The notes: a model not told the origin generated them from the letters alone. A DNA stretch of 64,000 nucleotides from CAIXMG01 sp964628065 (GCA_964628065.1 CAZVLM010000001.1:14097-78096); one strand, 5' to 3'; shown: positions 44,249-53,083, numbered from the stretch's first letter. Made by a program: numbers and translations.

Positions 44249-46303
44249 TTACTGCTGATTTGGAACAAGGTCTTCTTTGCTTACATTTGTCTGAAGTCCT
44301 TTTACGGCTTCTTCGAATGACTTTTGGTCTCCCGCAAGTTTAGCTAGTTCCATAAGAGCGGTATATGATTCCGGGATTTTCGGATTGATGGCAAGAGCCT
44401 GCTTAAAGACTGCTTTTGCCTCATCAAATTTTCCTTCATACGCATATGCCTGTCCCAGGATCCAATATCCTTGAGGATTTGTTGGAGAAAGTTTAATAGC
44501 AAGATTTCCTCCATCAATCATCATTTTTAGACTTTTTTCATCAAGGGCATTTAAAAGCGCAATTTTAACACTTCCCAATCGCCCGTATGCAATAGCGCCC
44601 TGTGCACTTACTGGATACTTATCAAAACTGATTTCGAGCGCGCGGGCAAGCGAATCAACATCTTTCATAACAAGCACCTGAGAATCCTTACTGCTCGCAA
44701 GTACTTCGTTCAGGTGACCAAGATAGTTCTGGGTATACACATCAGCTCGTTGTGCAAGAGTAACTCCCGATCCGTAAGGCGATGCCTTTTCTGATATCTC
44801 ATAGCTTCCAGCACGAATATTCAATGGCGCGTACATCTCTACTAGGATTCGCTTCAGTTTCACTATCTCTGGGATTGTTGTTGCGAAAGCAATGACCATA
44901 ATTGCAACTCCTACGGCAATCATTCCATATCGTCTCACTGGCTTGTCAGTCTCATTATTCGATACTATCAACTGCTTTACCTCCTCTAATCCTAAGAGTG
45001 CAAGTAGTACAAAGAATAATAAGAAACTAATATTTACATCAAACAGAATAAAGTTATTTACTAAGTACGCAAGGAGCATTCCTGAAAACGCTGCAACAAC
45101 ATACTTATTTTCTTCGTTTTTTGCCTTCTTTACCAATACCCAAATTGTAGCTCCAATTAAGAATACGTACGCCGCTAGTCCGAGAATTCCCTGTGTGGCA
45201 AGCATTTCGAGATAAGCATTGTGCGGTTTATCTGCCCACAATTCACGCTTGTAGGTATTTCGCATGAAGTCAGAGTTGAAATACCGTTCATTGGCATATC
45301 GGAATGTTTCAGGTCCAGTTCCCAAAATTGGATGCGCTTTTATCGAAGTAAGTGCCACATTCCAATACAAGAATCGCGTGCCCGATGCCTTCTCTACAAA
45401 GGTGTTATGAATAGCATTGTTTGGAATACACACCAATAATACAACGACTGCAGTAATAGTAATGATTCCTGTTGCAAGCGTTTTTCCAATCCATTTAATA
45501 CTGTCTTTTTTATTAAATGACAAGTAAATACCTGCAGATAGAACGAGACCGATGATGAGCGAGAATACTGCTCCTCGTGCGTCACCAATAATACTAATGA
45601 ATCCGTTCCAATTCCCCTTCAGCATTCCGTATCCGAAAATAACTGGGTTGAAAATAGATAAAAATCCCATGATTGCAATTAATATCTTTTTCCATCGAAT
45701 GTTTGTTGTGAAGAACAAGTAAGCGATTACAAAGAAGCTCATCATCAAATAGGTTCCTGCAAACGAAGAATTTCCCGTAAGTCCTCCTCCGTATGAAATA
45801 TTTGAAAGAAAAGGTGCTTTAATAATATTAAATCCTGTGAATCCTAACATTGTAGAAATCGCGATGATTGAACTTCCTGCAGCAATGGGATAGAGAATCG
45901 CTTTTCGTATTGTCTTAGTGTGATACGCAAGAAGCACTGACATGATCGCGCCTAATGCCGTAATGGTTACGAAAAATGTTCCGGTTCCGCGCTCCAGGTG
46001 TCCAAACCAAGAAATAGTTCCATCTACTCCGAAAATGGTAGCAAGGATCATCACCACAATCGTTGCCCCTATTCCCCAGGCAATTTTCGATTTGGCATAC
46101 GACTTGAATGACTGCCACGGAATAGCAATGAGGCCCAGAAGTATTACCAACGAAAACCCTAACTGAATAATTATAGATTTTGAGTTAGCATAGTTATAAG
46201 AAAGTTTCGGAAACACCATCACTGATCCGAAGAAGATCGTTATCGCAATAAGCCACGGTGCCATCTTCAAAGCAATGGCCTGTAATTTTTCTATGGTTTT
46301 CAT
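44249..46303 (-). CDS. O-antigen ligase-like membrane protein with C-terminal TPRs, 684 aa
   Basis: About 11-12 membrane helices in the first ~430 residues, with SGTRFLYWNVALTSIKAHP, ILGTGPETFRYAN and WADKPHNAYLEMLATQGILG (the conserved His-containing ligase loop). The last ~120 residues contain tetratricopeptide repeats (NPQGYWILGQAYAYEGKFDE and AVFKQALAINPKIPESY). PglL/WaaL-type ligases with TPRs may transfer glycans to surface proteins; the S-layer candidate is the next gene. ATG 46303 is preferred to 46321 because TGC-TAGAAT lies 8 nt upstream. Confidence 0.87.
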   Translation of the reverse strand: MKTIEKLQAIALKMAPWLIAITIFFGSVMVFPKLSYNYANSKSIIIQLGFSLVILLGLIAIPWQSFKSYAKSKIAWGIGATIVVMILATIFGVDGTISWFGHLERGTGTFFVTITALGAIMSVLLAYHTKTIRKAILYPIAAGSSIIAISTMLGFTGFNIIKAPFLSNISYGGGLTGNSSFAGTYLMMSFFVIAYLFFTTNIRWKKILIAIMGFLSIFNPVIFGYGMLKGNWNGFISIIGDARGAVFSLIIGLVLSAGIYLSFNKKDSIKWIGKTLATGIITITAVVVLLVCIPNNAIHNTFVEKASGTRFLYWNVALTSIKAHPILGTGPETFRYANERYFNSDFMRNTYKRELWADKPHNAYLEMLATQGILGLAAYVFLIGATIWVLVKKAKNEENKYVVAAFSGMLLAYLVNNFILFDVNISFLLFFVLLALLGLEEVKQLIVSNNETDKPVRRYGMIAVGVAIMVIAFATTIPEIVKLKRILVEMYAPLNIRAGSYEISEKASPYGSGVTLAQRADVYTQNYLGHLNEVLASSKDSQVLVMKDVDSLARALEISFDKYPVSAQGAIAYGRLGSVKIALLNALDEKSLKMMIDGGNLAIKLSPTNPQGYWILGQAYAYEGKFDEAKAVFKQALAINPKIPESYTALMELAKLAGDQKSFEEAVKGLQTNVSKEDLVPNQQ

Positions 46304-46311
46304 ATGGGGGT

Positions 46312-46320
46312 ATTCTAGCA
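46312..46320 (-). promoter_or_regulatory. Extended -10 promoter of the TPR ligase gene, leaderless type
   Basis: TGC-TAGAAT, 8 nt before the ATG at 46303. Confidence 0.65.
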
Positions 46321-46329
46321 TATTTTAAA

Positions 46330-46557
46330 CCTCACCCCCAGCCCCTCTCCAACACACCCGTCACTCGCTCCGCTCGTGTACACCCTCTCTAAAAGAGAGG
46401 GTTGGCTCCGTCGAGATTATGTACCAATAGAAACTACCGCTTATCTCATAGAGTTAAGCGGTAGTTTCATTTCAAAATTGAGTCTCGATGTCTACCCTCT
46501 CTTTTAGAGAGGGACGCTCGGCGAAGCCGGCGGGGTGTGTTTGTCCGTCGGGTGAGG
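46330..46557. repeat. Palindromic, MITE-like element R2, 228 bp
   Basis: Ends cctcaccc/gggtgagg, subterminal cacaccc/gggtgtg, and both hairpins ccctctctaaaagagaggg and ccctctcttttagagaggg in mirrored positions. The centre contains another hairpin (gaaactaccgctt/aagcggtagtttc). It fills the gap between the TPR ligase and the S-layer gene terminator. No coding capacity. Confidence 0.8.
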
Positions 46558-46563
46558 ACAAAC

Positions 46564-46589
46564 AAAAAACCGCCCGAAGGCGGTTTTTT
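46564..46589 (-). terminator. Terminator of the S-layer candidate gene
   Basis: aaaaaccgcc-cgaa-ggcggttttt with A and T flanks. Confidence 0.85.
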
Positions 46590-46620
46590 GGCACATATAA
46601 GTGAGTTATTAATCCGAAGA

Positions 46621-48552
46621 TTAGTAAGCTCCCTGTGGCTGTGTTTTGAACGCGTTAGAGTTCAATCCAGCTGTGTATGTGTTCCATGATCCTGTGTATG
46701 CTGTTGCATCAGATGCAGACCAGTTAACGTTGATCAATGTAGCTCGAGTAGTGATAGCACTTGCTGGCTGGTATGTAACTACCAACTGGAAGTTCTTTGT
46801 CTGTCCTACTGGAACCTGGAAGTTTCCATTAGCTGTTGTAATTGTGTCGTTTCCTGTGTAGTAAACAGTTCCTGATCCTGCTGCTGCACATGCTGTTGTA
46901 GCATCGATGCAGAACTGGATAGCCTGAGCTGCTGAAGCTGTTGTAGCAGCTGCTGCAACTGTAGGAACGTATGCTGTAGATCCGAACGCAGTTACTGAGA
47001 ATGGAATTGTGTATGTAACGAATGTATGTGTGTTAGCTCCTCCTGGATTACCTACGTTTGTTGTAGCCATTCCTGTAGAAGAAACACTAATACCATTTAC
47101 GTATACATATACCTTGCTTCCTGTTGTAGAACCAGTCAAGTATGTAGATCCTGAAAGCACGTTGCTTCCTGAATCGTAAGCCTGGATGTTAGAAACATCT
47201 CCTGAGGCAACACTTACCTGAGCGTATTCACCTGCTGGGAAGTTTGCAGATCCTACAGTGTTGAAGTCACCCTTGATTGTAAGAGTTGTTGTTGTTCCTG
47301 TAGCAACATTCAAGTTCAAGTTCTGGAACGTAATTGTCTGAGAACCGTATCCTGAAGCTACTGCCTGAGAATCAAGCTGTACTCCTGATGCGTCGTACAA
47401 TCGAAGTGTGTTTACAACAGCACTTGGAACTGTAGCTGAAGCACCAACTGTCAATGTTACAGGAAGTCGTCGAACGTTAATTGTAGATCCCTGTGCATTT
47501 AGGTCAATCTTAGCCAACTGTACTCCGTTTGTATTAGCTGATGCGCTACCAGAAACTACTGAGTCGTTAGAATCAGAAAGGTTCTTTGTAACTGTCAACT
47601 TGATGCTCTGAGCTGAAGCTGCAGAAGCAAAACTGAAGTATGTGTTAGAAGATGAGTAAGTTGTTCCAGACAATGGAACGTTTCCGAAGATGTTAGAAGG
47701 TGTGTATGTAAACACTCCTGTTGCATCTGAGTATCGGATAGATGTTACATCAAGTCCCCAAACATCTCCAGACATGTTGTTAGAATCGATTACAGGAAGT
47801 GCTGTAACTGAGATAACAATGTTGTTTGTAGAGTTAGCAGTAAGCTGAGCTCCTGAAACTGGAACGTATGCAGAGTAAACTGAGTTGTACTGTGCGAACT
47901 GTCCAGCGTCAAGTGATCCAACCTTTACTCCGTTTAGCCAAACTCCAACGTTTGAAGCGTACTTTGTGAACTGGTAATCAGTTCCTGATCCAAAGTTGTA
48001 GAATGAAAGGTTCAACCCTGTAAGCTGAGCTGCTCCACCTGCACCTGTAACCATTCGAATGTTAGCAATTGGTTTGTCAACCTGACCAACACCTACTGAT
48101 GTGTTCAAGTTTCCAGAAACTGCTGAAACATTGTTAATGCTCAAAGGAGCTGATGAATTGTTTGTTGGAACTCCAGATGGAGACAATGTGCAGTTAGATG
48201 CAAGTGTCATTCCATTTGGACATAGACCTGCTGAAGGTGTTGTTGGAACTGCAGGTGTACCACAGTTGTTCAATGCTACCTTAGTCATGTTTCCTACTAG
48301 TCCATCAGCTGGCAATCCCTTTAGGGTCTGGAAAGCCTTAGCTGCTGCAACTGACATAGAACCGAAGTTCCCGTCAACTACTAGATTTGCACCGTTGCAA
48401 GCGTTCAAAGCTGCCTGAACATTTCGTGCGTATGGTCCCATTGATCCCTTCTTGATCGTTGTCGATCCGAAATCAAATGTTGCTGCTGAAGCTGAAACTG
48501 TAACCGCCATAGCGATTGCAAATGCAGCGACTGCGATAAATTTCTTAATCAT
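46621..48552 (-). CDS. Candidate S-layer / major surface protein with peptidoglycan-binding domain, 643 aa
   Basis: Signal peptide (AVAAFAIAMAVTVSASAA, ~5-22). Residues ~30-95 are a PG_binding_1 domain: GPYARNVQAALNACNG and DGNFGSMSVAAAKAFQTLKG. The remaining ~530 residues are Ser/Thr/Ala/Val/Asn/Gly-rich beta domains with very little Lys, Cys or Trp, as in S-layer proteins. Codon use is strikingly uniform (mostly one T- or A-ending codon per residue), suggesting high expression. A ~90-nt near region of the leader forms a long hairpin and the total leader may be ~540 nt. The TPR ligase downstream could glycosylate it. S-layer assignment is an inference. Confidence 0.78.
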   Translation of the reverse strand: MIKKFIAVAAFAIAMAVTVSASAATFDFGSTTIKKGSMGPYARNVQAALNACNGANLVVDGNFGSMSVAAAKAFQTLKGLPADGLVGNMTKVALNNCGTPAVPTTPSAGLCPNGMTLASNCTLSPSGVPTNNSSAPLSINNVSAVSGNLNTSVGVGQVDKPIANIRMVTGAGGAAQLTGLNLSFYNFGSGTDYQFTKYASNVGVWLNGVKVGSLDAGQFAQYNSVYSAYVPVSGAQLTANSTNNIVISVTALPVIDSNNMSGDVWGLDVTSIRYSDATGVFTYTPSNIFGNVPLSGTTYSSSNTYFSFASAASAQSIKLTVTKNLSDSNDSVVSGSASANTNGVQLAKIDLNAQGSTINVRRLPVTLTVGASATVPSAVVNTLRLYDASGVQLDSQAVASGYGSQTITFQNLNLNVATGTTTTLTIKGDFNTVGSANFPAGEYAQVSVASGDVSNIQAYDSGSNVLSGSTYLTGSTTGSKVYVYVNGISVSSTGMATTNVGNPGGANTHTFVTYTIPFSVTAFGSTAYVPTVAAAATTASAAQAIQFCIDATTACAAAGSGTVYYTGNDTITTANGNFQVPVGQTKNFQLVVTYQPASAITTRATLINVNWSASDATAYTGSWNTYTAGLNSNAFKTQPQGAY

Positions 48553-48660
48553 AATTAAAATTAATTTTAATCATCCTTCCTTATTAAGGGGAAAGAAGTC
48601 GTACACGATTCAACGTCGACTTATTAGTGTTGAATCATATGTGTACTATTTTATATTTCT
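48553..48660 (-). promoter_or_regulatory. Structured 5' untranslated region of the S-layer candidate
   Basis: gtacac-gattcaac (48601-48614) pairs with gttgaatc...gtgtac (48629-48646), one bulge; an AT palindrome (attaaaatt/aattttaat) lies before the ATG and a purine-rich aaggaagga (48573-48581) lies ~20 nt upstream. Such leaders often stabilise S-layer mRNAs. Confidence 0.5.
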
Positions 48661-48743
48661 ATGTTTTGAGACCCACCACTATTATTTGCATAATACTGAT
48701 CGATAACACAGAAACATTGTGAAGTGTATCTAACCCGTCGGTT

Positions 48744-48852
48744 AGAACACATCACAAGAACACACCCGCCCGCTTCGCGAGGCACCCTCTCTAAAAGAGA
48801 GGGTAGACCATCGAGATTTTTTTCAGGAAGGAACATTCTTGTGATGTGTTCT
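48744..48852. repeat. Palindromic element R3, half copy within a 17-bp inverted repeat
   Basis: agaacacatcacaagaa (48744-48760) and its exact complement (48836-48852) enclose acacccgcccgcttcgcgag... and ccctctctaaaagagaggg, a half element nearly identical to the copy in mutY. It looks inserted into the loop of an older hairpin. Confidence 0.75.
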
Positions 48853-49219
48853 TTTCTGACGCGAAAAGAAACACCGTTAATAACAAAATAAACAAAAGCT
48901 AAAAAACTTCTAAGTTTCATTTATTTCTATCTATTTTGTTATCAAGGAATTGGTTTCCAACAGATTGAAATCTATCGGAAATCCACAAGCACCGGACCAT
49001 CATACCATAATCGACCATTCCTTTGCAATACCTAGCCATAAAAGGATTTACGCGAGATATTGTCGCAGGAATTGACGCTATGAAATGTGTGGAGTTCGGA
49101 TAGTATATCGTGCCTATAAAAACACGCAACTTACTTGTCTATACCAGATGACGCACAAATGCCCCGCACATTACGGGACATTTGCTAATAACATTCTTTA
49201 CATTTATGTCAAGTATCTC
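48853..49219. other. Gene-free stretch between the wHTH gene and the S-layer leader
   Basis: No convincing gene. It holds a plausible minus-strand promoter (TTGCGT, 16 bp, TATACT at about 49105-49132) that would make a ~550-nt S-layer leader, and a hairpin aaatgcccc.../...gggacattt (49157-49183) probably terminating the wHTH gene. Confidence 0.4.
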
Positions 49220-50077
49220 CTAGTTTTTTGAAATCTGATAGGTTGTCCATCTCTTGTTCCCCTCTTTCCTGACCACATTCATTTCAACTAATGTATTCAC
49301 TTCTCGTTGGAGGGTCTTATCACTGCAATCGGTCACCATCGACTTGATATCTGCCAACGTACAAACTCCTTTCGATTTAATGACATTTAGAATTTCCTGC
49401 TTTCTATCGAGCTTATCACTTATTTTTAAAGGTGATTTTATGGTGTCTTTTTGAAATGTCGTTTTAATTTTAGATATATCTTTTGATATGTCGTTTTGAT
49501 GTAATAATGTCGTTTTGATGTCGTTTTGATGTCGTTTTGATTGATACCGAGCAACCACTTCATCAAAGGCGGTGTCGCGCATGATATCTCCGGAAATTAA
49601 TGGTTGAGACATGGGCACCGATGAAACGATAAATGCTTGTTCTTGCGTGGCTAATTTTGATGCTTCGTCAGAAAATATATCTACCAACTTTGTCAATTCG
49701 TTTACAATGATATCGGCGTTCATTTGTGATATGTGGTGTGAAATTGATCCGATATGAACCAGTGATATCACTTGATCAAGTCGTATTGAAACACGTGTTA
49801 ACGAACCTCGAGAAACACCCTCTTTTGATGTTAATAACCCATACGCGGTTGTGAGTAACTCCAGCGAATCTTTCCGCAATGACTCTGTAAGGGCTAATGA
49901 TTTATCCATCACGTCTGTAACCAGATAAATGGCCGCCACAATTTTCTCGATCTTTTTAACGGATACAAAGAGCGTCTTTTCTAACGGATTAACGAATAAA
50001 CCATATAAAATATGAGATTTATTAGAAATGTCGTTTTGATTATTCGCATGTCCTTTTGTAATGTCGTTTTGATTCAT
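49220..50077 (-). CDS. wHTH protein with in-gene repeats (QNDI repeat protein), 285 aa
   Basis: The N-terminal part holds two Q-N-D-I blocks, then a helical domain (~25-150) with no known family. Two more QNDI blocks occur at ~183-200, and the C-terminal ~70 residues form a winged HTH (KQEILNVIKSKGVCTLADIKS, then DKTLQREVNTLVEMNVVRKE, shown split). The QNDI blocks are encoded by the DNA motif atcaaaacgacat, of which about ten exact or near copies lie in or just before this gene. This suggests binding sites for its own product or an iteron-type control element. It is divergent from ftsK. Confidence 0.72.
   Translation of the reverse strand: MNQNDITKGHANNQNDISNKSHILYGLFVNPLEKTLFVSVKKIEKIVAAIYLVTDVMDKSLALTESLRKDSLELLTTAYGLLTSKEGVSRGSLTRVSIRLDQVISLVHIGSISHHISQMNADIIVNELTKLVDIFSDEASKLATQEQAFIVSSVPMSQPLISGDIMRDTAFDEVVARYQSKRHQNDIKTTLLHQNDISKDISKIKTTFQKDTIKSPLKISDKLDRKQEILNVIKSKGVCTLADIKSMVTDCSDKTLQREVNTLVEMNVVRKEGNKRWTTYQISKN
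49456..49541. repeat. Iteron-like 13-bp repeats, internal cluster
   Basis: atgtcgttttgat (plus strand) at 49488, 49507, 49518 and 49529, the last three as an exact 11-bp-period tandem, plus atgtcgttttaat at 49456. They lie in the C-terminal half of the wHTH gene. Confidence 0.8.
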
Positions 50078-50104
50078 ATGGAGCGTAAAAAATGTCCTTT
50101 TGTT
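50028..50104. repeat. Iteron-like 13-bp repeats, start-codon cluster
   Basis: atgtcgttttgat at 50028 and 50061, and atgtccttttg variants at 50048 and 50092, on both sides of the ATG at 50077 of the wHTH gene. Confidence 0.75.
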
Positions 50105-50145
50105 CTATAAACGACACTATAAACTTAAAATGTCTTTTATGCAAT

Positions 50146-50273
50146 GCCCTCATCCGCCCTTCGGGCACCTTCTCCCTTTGGGAGAAGGCTACACTTTCGA
50201 CTTCAGTTGGCACCAATAAAAATGTCTGCCCCTCTCCCTTTGGGAGAGGGTGCCCGAAGGGCGGGAGAGGGTT
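50146..50273. repeat. Palindromic element R4 upstream of ftsK
   Basis: Mirrored ends ctcatccgcccttcgggca / tgcccgaagggcgggag and hairpins ccttctccctttgggagaagg and ccctctccctttgggagaggg. Same architecture as R1-R3 but a different sequence subfamily. Confidence 0.8.
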
Positions 50274-50295
50274 GGAATATAAGGGTTTTTACTGA

Positions 50296-50301
50296 TATAC
50301 T
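50296..50301 (+). promoter_or_regulatory. Extended -10 promoter of ftsK
   Basis: TGA-TATACT, 10 nt before the ATG at 50312, leaving a 3-4 nt leader. Confidence 0.55.
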
Positions 50302-50311
50302 TATAGGACAA

Positions 50312-52573
50312 ATGGCAAAAAAAGATCTGAAACAAAAGAAAAATTCTGTTGAAAAAGCTCCAGAGGAATCTAGCAATCCTCGTATTAAGCGATCTATTAT
50401 CGCGATCATTTTACTTGCGATTACGGTAGTTATTATCCTCGGAGCCTTTGATGCGGCAGGTATTGCCGGTCATTTTATCTATCATTCGGTGCTTAAATTT
50501 TTGGTAGGATTTGGTGTTATCTTAGTGCCTATCTTCCTTGTCGTTTATGCGGTAAACCTTCTTAAGAACCAGCCTCACGAGTGGTCATGGGTTGAGTATG
50601 TTAGCTCTTCCCTTTTGATGATTTCCATCCTTGGTTTCATCCAAATTATTTCTCCAGGAATTAAAGGCGGTGGCGTTATTGGGTACGGCATAGGAACCGT
50701 TATGACGAAGATTTTTGATGTCTATGCCGGCGCAACAATATTAGGTGCCGTTGCACTTATTTCGACATTGGTACTTATTGATGAGGAATTAAGAATGCCT
50801 GCGTTCCTTAAAAATATGTTTTCTAAGTCTTCAAAAGAAGAGTCATTTGTTGATGAAGATTTTGTACTCACAAAAGCAGATTTGAATGAATTACCACCAG
50901 CTCCAATAGCGGACCCTCTCCTTGCAGGAGAGGGTGGACGGCGCCAGCCGCCGGGTGAGGTTGTGAAAGCTGAAGTACCCGAAGAACCTCGGATTGCTAA
51001 AAAAGAAAAAGTTGAGGACGAGTTCATTACTGCAAATGCCGTATTTTCAGAAACATATGAATACCCTCCAACCAGCCTCCTTGGTCAGTCATCAGGCAAG
51101 CCATCCGTTGGAGACATCAAAGCGAACGCGAACTTGATCAAGCGAACCCTTTTGAACTTTGGAATTGATGTGGAAATGGATGAAGTTTCAATCGGGCCAA
51201 CCGTGACTCGCTACGCTTTGAAACCAGCGGAAGGTATTAAGCTGACCCGAATTCTCGCACTCAAATCTGACCTTGCACTCGCCCTTGCCGCCCACCCTAT
51301 TCGAATCGAAGCCCCTATCCCTGGCAAGTCATTAGTAGGTATCGAAATTCCGAACAGAACTCTTGAGAATGTAGGTCTTGGAACCCTGCTTGATGAAGAC
51401 TCATTCCAGAATTCTCCTAACCGTCTTCAGGTTGCCCTTGGAAAGGGGGTGGCTGGAAAGTCTTACTTTGCAAACTTAGCAAAAATGCCGCACCTTTTGA
51501 TTGCCGGAACTACAGGATCAGGAAAGTCGGTTACTATGCACAACTTAATCCTGTCGCTCTTATATAAGAACGGACCTGAAGACCTCCGGGTTATTATGAT
51601 CGACCCAAAACGAGTAGAACTTACTCTTTATAATGATATCCCCCACCTTCTAACACCTGTTATTAAAGAATCAAAGAAGGCTATCCTTGCCCTTAAATGG
51701 GCCGCGAAGGAAATGGAACGACGGTATGACATTCTTGAAAATTGCTCATGCCGAGACATTCAGTCCTATCATGCAAATATCCAAGACCCCTACTATGCTA
51801 AGACCAAGAAAAAAAGTCGCGATGACGATGATACAGATACCAAGGCGCCGGAGCGAATGCCTTACATCGTAGTATTTATTGAAGAGTTGGCCGACATCAT
51901 GCAGGCATATCCTCGCGAATTGGAAGCCGGTATTGTCCGACTTGCCCAAATGTCCCGAGCCGTGGGTATTCACCTCATCCTTTCAACCCAGCGACCATCC
52001 GTGAACGTTATTACCGGACTTATTAAAGCCAATATTCCATCACGATTAGCACTTCAAGTAGCCTCTCAGATTGACTCTCGAACAATTTTGGATGCGCCAG
52101 GCGCCGAATCGCTTCTTGGTAAGGGAGATATGCTCTATCAAGGTGCTGACATGTCTAAGCCTGAACGTATGCAGTGTGCAAACGTAGATGAAAACCAAGT
52201 TAAGAAAGTCGTTGCCTTTATTAAGAAGCACAACGTTTCCCTTCCTGACGAAATCGCCTTGGGCGAAGTATTGGATGATGACCGATCAATTGTTTCAGCT
52301 AATCTTGAAAGCGACGAGGACGACGAACTTTATGAAGATGCTCGAGCCTGCGTTATTGAGGCCGGCAAAGCTTCAACCAGCTATATTCAGCGAAAATTGA
52401 AGGTTGGCTACTCTCGAGCAGCGCGCCTCATCGACCTTTTGGAGGAACGCGGAGTGGTTGGTCCTGCGGACGGCGCGAAACCTAGAGAAGTACTTAGTGG
52501 TGGATCTTCTCCTGAAATTGGGTTATCCACAACCGATGTTATTGATAGATTAAACGAGGAGAGCGAGGTATAA
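50312..52573 (+). CDS. ftsK: DNA translocase FtsK/SpoIIIE
   Basis: 753 residues. Four to five membrane helices (~25-165), a linker, the alpha-beta motor and a C-terminal gamma winged helix (STSYIQRKLKVGYSRAARLI). Walker A is GTTGSGKS; Walker B reads YIVVFIEELADIM, with Glu where FtsK usually has Asp. It pumps DNA during division and segregation. Linker residues ~200-216 are encoded by a palindromic repeat (50913-50960). The start chosen fits the promoter; the frame is open further upstream through element R4, but that is not coding. Confidence 0.95.
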   Translation: MAKKDLKQKKNSVEKAPEESSNPRIKRSIIAIILLAITVVIILGAFDAAGIAGHFIYHSVLKFLVGFGVILVPIFLVVYAVNLLKNQPHEWSWVEYVSSSLLMISILGFIQIISPGIKGGGVIGYGIGTVMTKIFDVYAGATILGAVALISTLVLIDEELRMPAFLKNMFSKSSKEESFVDEDFVLTKADLNELPPAPIADPLLAGEGGRRQPPGEVVKAEVPEEPRIAKKEKVEDEFITANAVFSETYEYPPTSLLGQSSGKPSVGDIKANANLIKRTLLNFGIDVEMDEVSIGPTVTRYALKPAEGIKLTRILALKSDLALALAAHPIRIEAPIPGKSLVGIEIPNRTLENVGLGTLLDEDSFQNSPNRLQVALGKGVAGKSYFANLAKMPHLLIAGTTGSGKSVTMHNLILSLLYKNGPEDLRVIMIDPKRVELTLYNDIPHLLTPVIKESKKAILALKWAAKEMERRYDILENCSCRDIQSYHANIQDPYYAKTKKKSRDDDDTDTKAPERMPYIVVFIEELADIMQAYPRELEAGIVRLAQMSRAVGIHLILSTQRPSVNVITGLIKANIPSRLALQVASQIDSRTILDAPGAESLLGKGDMLYQGADMSKPERMQCANVDENQVKKVVAFIKKHNVSLPDEIALGEVLDDDRSIVSANLESDEDDELYEDARACVIEAGKASTSYIQRKLKVGYSRAARLIDLLEERGVVGPADGAKPREVLSGGSSPEIGLSTTDVIDRLNEESEV
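50913..50960. repeat. Palindromic element R5, in frame inside ftsK
   Basis: accctctcct-tgc-aggagagggt hairpin followed by gcgccagccgccgggtgagg, the usual end of the family; 48 bp (16 codons), located in the membrane-motor linker. Confidence 0.75.
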
Positions 52574-52584
52574 TATATATGTCG

Positions 52585-52992
52585 ATGCATTTCACCAAAC
52601 AAGAAAAAAACTATCGTCTAGCGAAAAAAGTCTGCTTGGGCATATTCACTGTCGCCCTTGTAGGGTTTGTCGGCATAAAAATGTACCCTCTCTTCCATGG
52701 ACCCGATATTCACATCGACACTCTTTCTGATGGGGCTACCCTTAATGAGCCAATGATTCGTATTTCAGGAAAAGCTCGCTTTACCAAAGACCTTCTTGTA
52801 AATGGAACCGTGCTCCCTACTTCACCTGATGGGTCTTTTGATGAGAAACTGATTCTTACTCCTGGGTACAATATTATTGCGGTTTCTGGTACCGATCGAT
52901 TCGGAACAAAAAAAGCTACCACTTACTCAGTTGTTCTTCATGAAGAAAAGAACCAAACTTTTACCATGGCTTCGTATTTAAAGACCAACTAA
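52585..52992 (+). CDS. Membrane-anchored protein with glucodextranase-B-like Ig domain, 135 aa
   Basis: N-terminal basic stretch, one membrane helix (~15-35), then an Ig-like domain (DGATLNEPMIRISGKARFTK... and ILTPGYNIIAVSGTDRFGTK) of the Glucodextran_B type common in CPR surface proteins. Starts at ATG 52579 and 52585 are in frame; TATAAT (52569-52574) lies 10 nt before the second one, over the ftsK stop codon, so I choose 52585. It may be part of the ftsK transcript as well. Function unknown, extracellular. Confidence 0.78.
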   Translation: MHFTKQEKNYRLAKKVCLGIFTVALVGFVGIKMYPLFHGPDIHIDTLSDGATLNEPMIRISGKARFTKDLLVNGTVLPTSPDGSFDEKLILTPGYNIIAVSGTDRFGTKKATTYSVVLHEEKNQTFTMASYLKTN

Positions 52993-53083
52993 CCTTTATT
53001 GTTTCATTATTATTCCTTAGCGGTTTCTTTATCTTCGTTCGCGTATGATGAGATCGTTATCAACTTAAATTACCTACAACCTT

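Noticed and set aside
48917..49129. 70-codon minus-strand frame upstream of the S-layer leader
   Set aside because: Composition is unlike neighbours, and the best promoter of the region would start transcription downstream of its ATG.
50144..50311. FtsK start at 50144
   Set aside because: The extra residues are translated from palindromic repeat R4 and from the promoter; the membrane-domain start fits ATG 50312.
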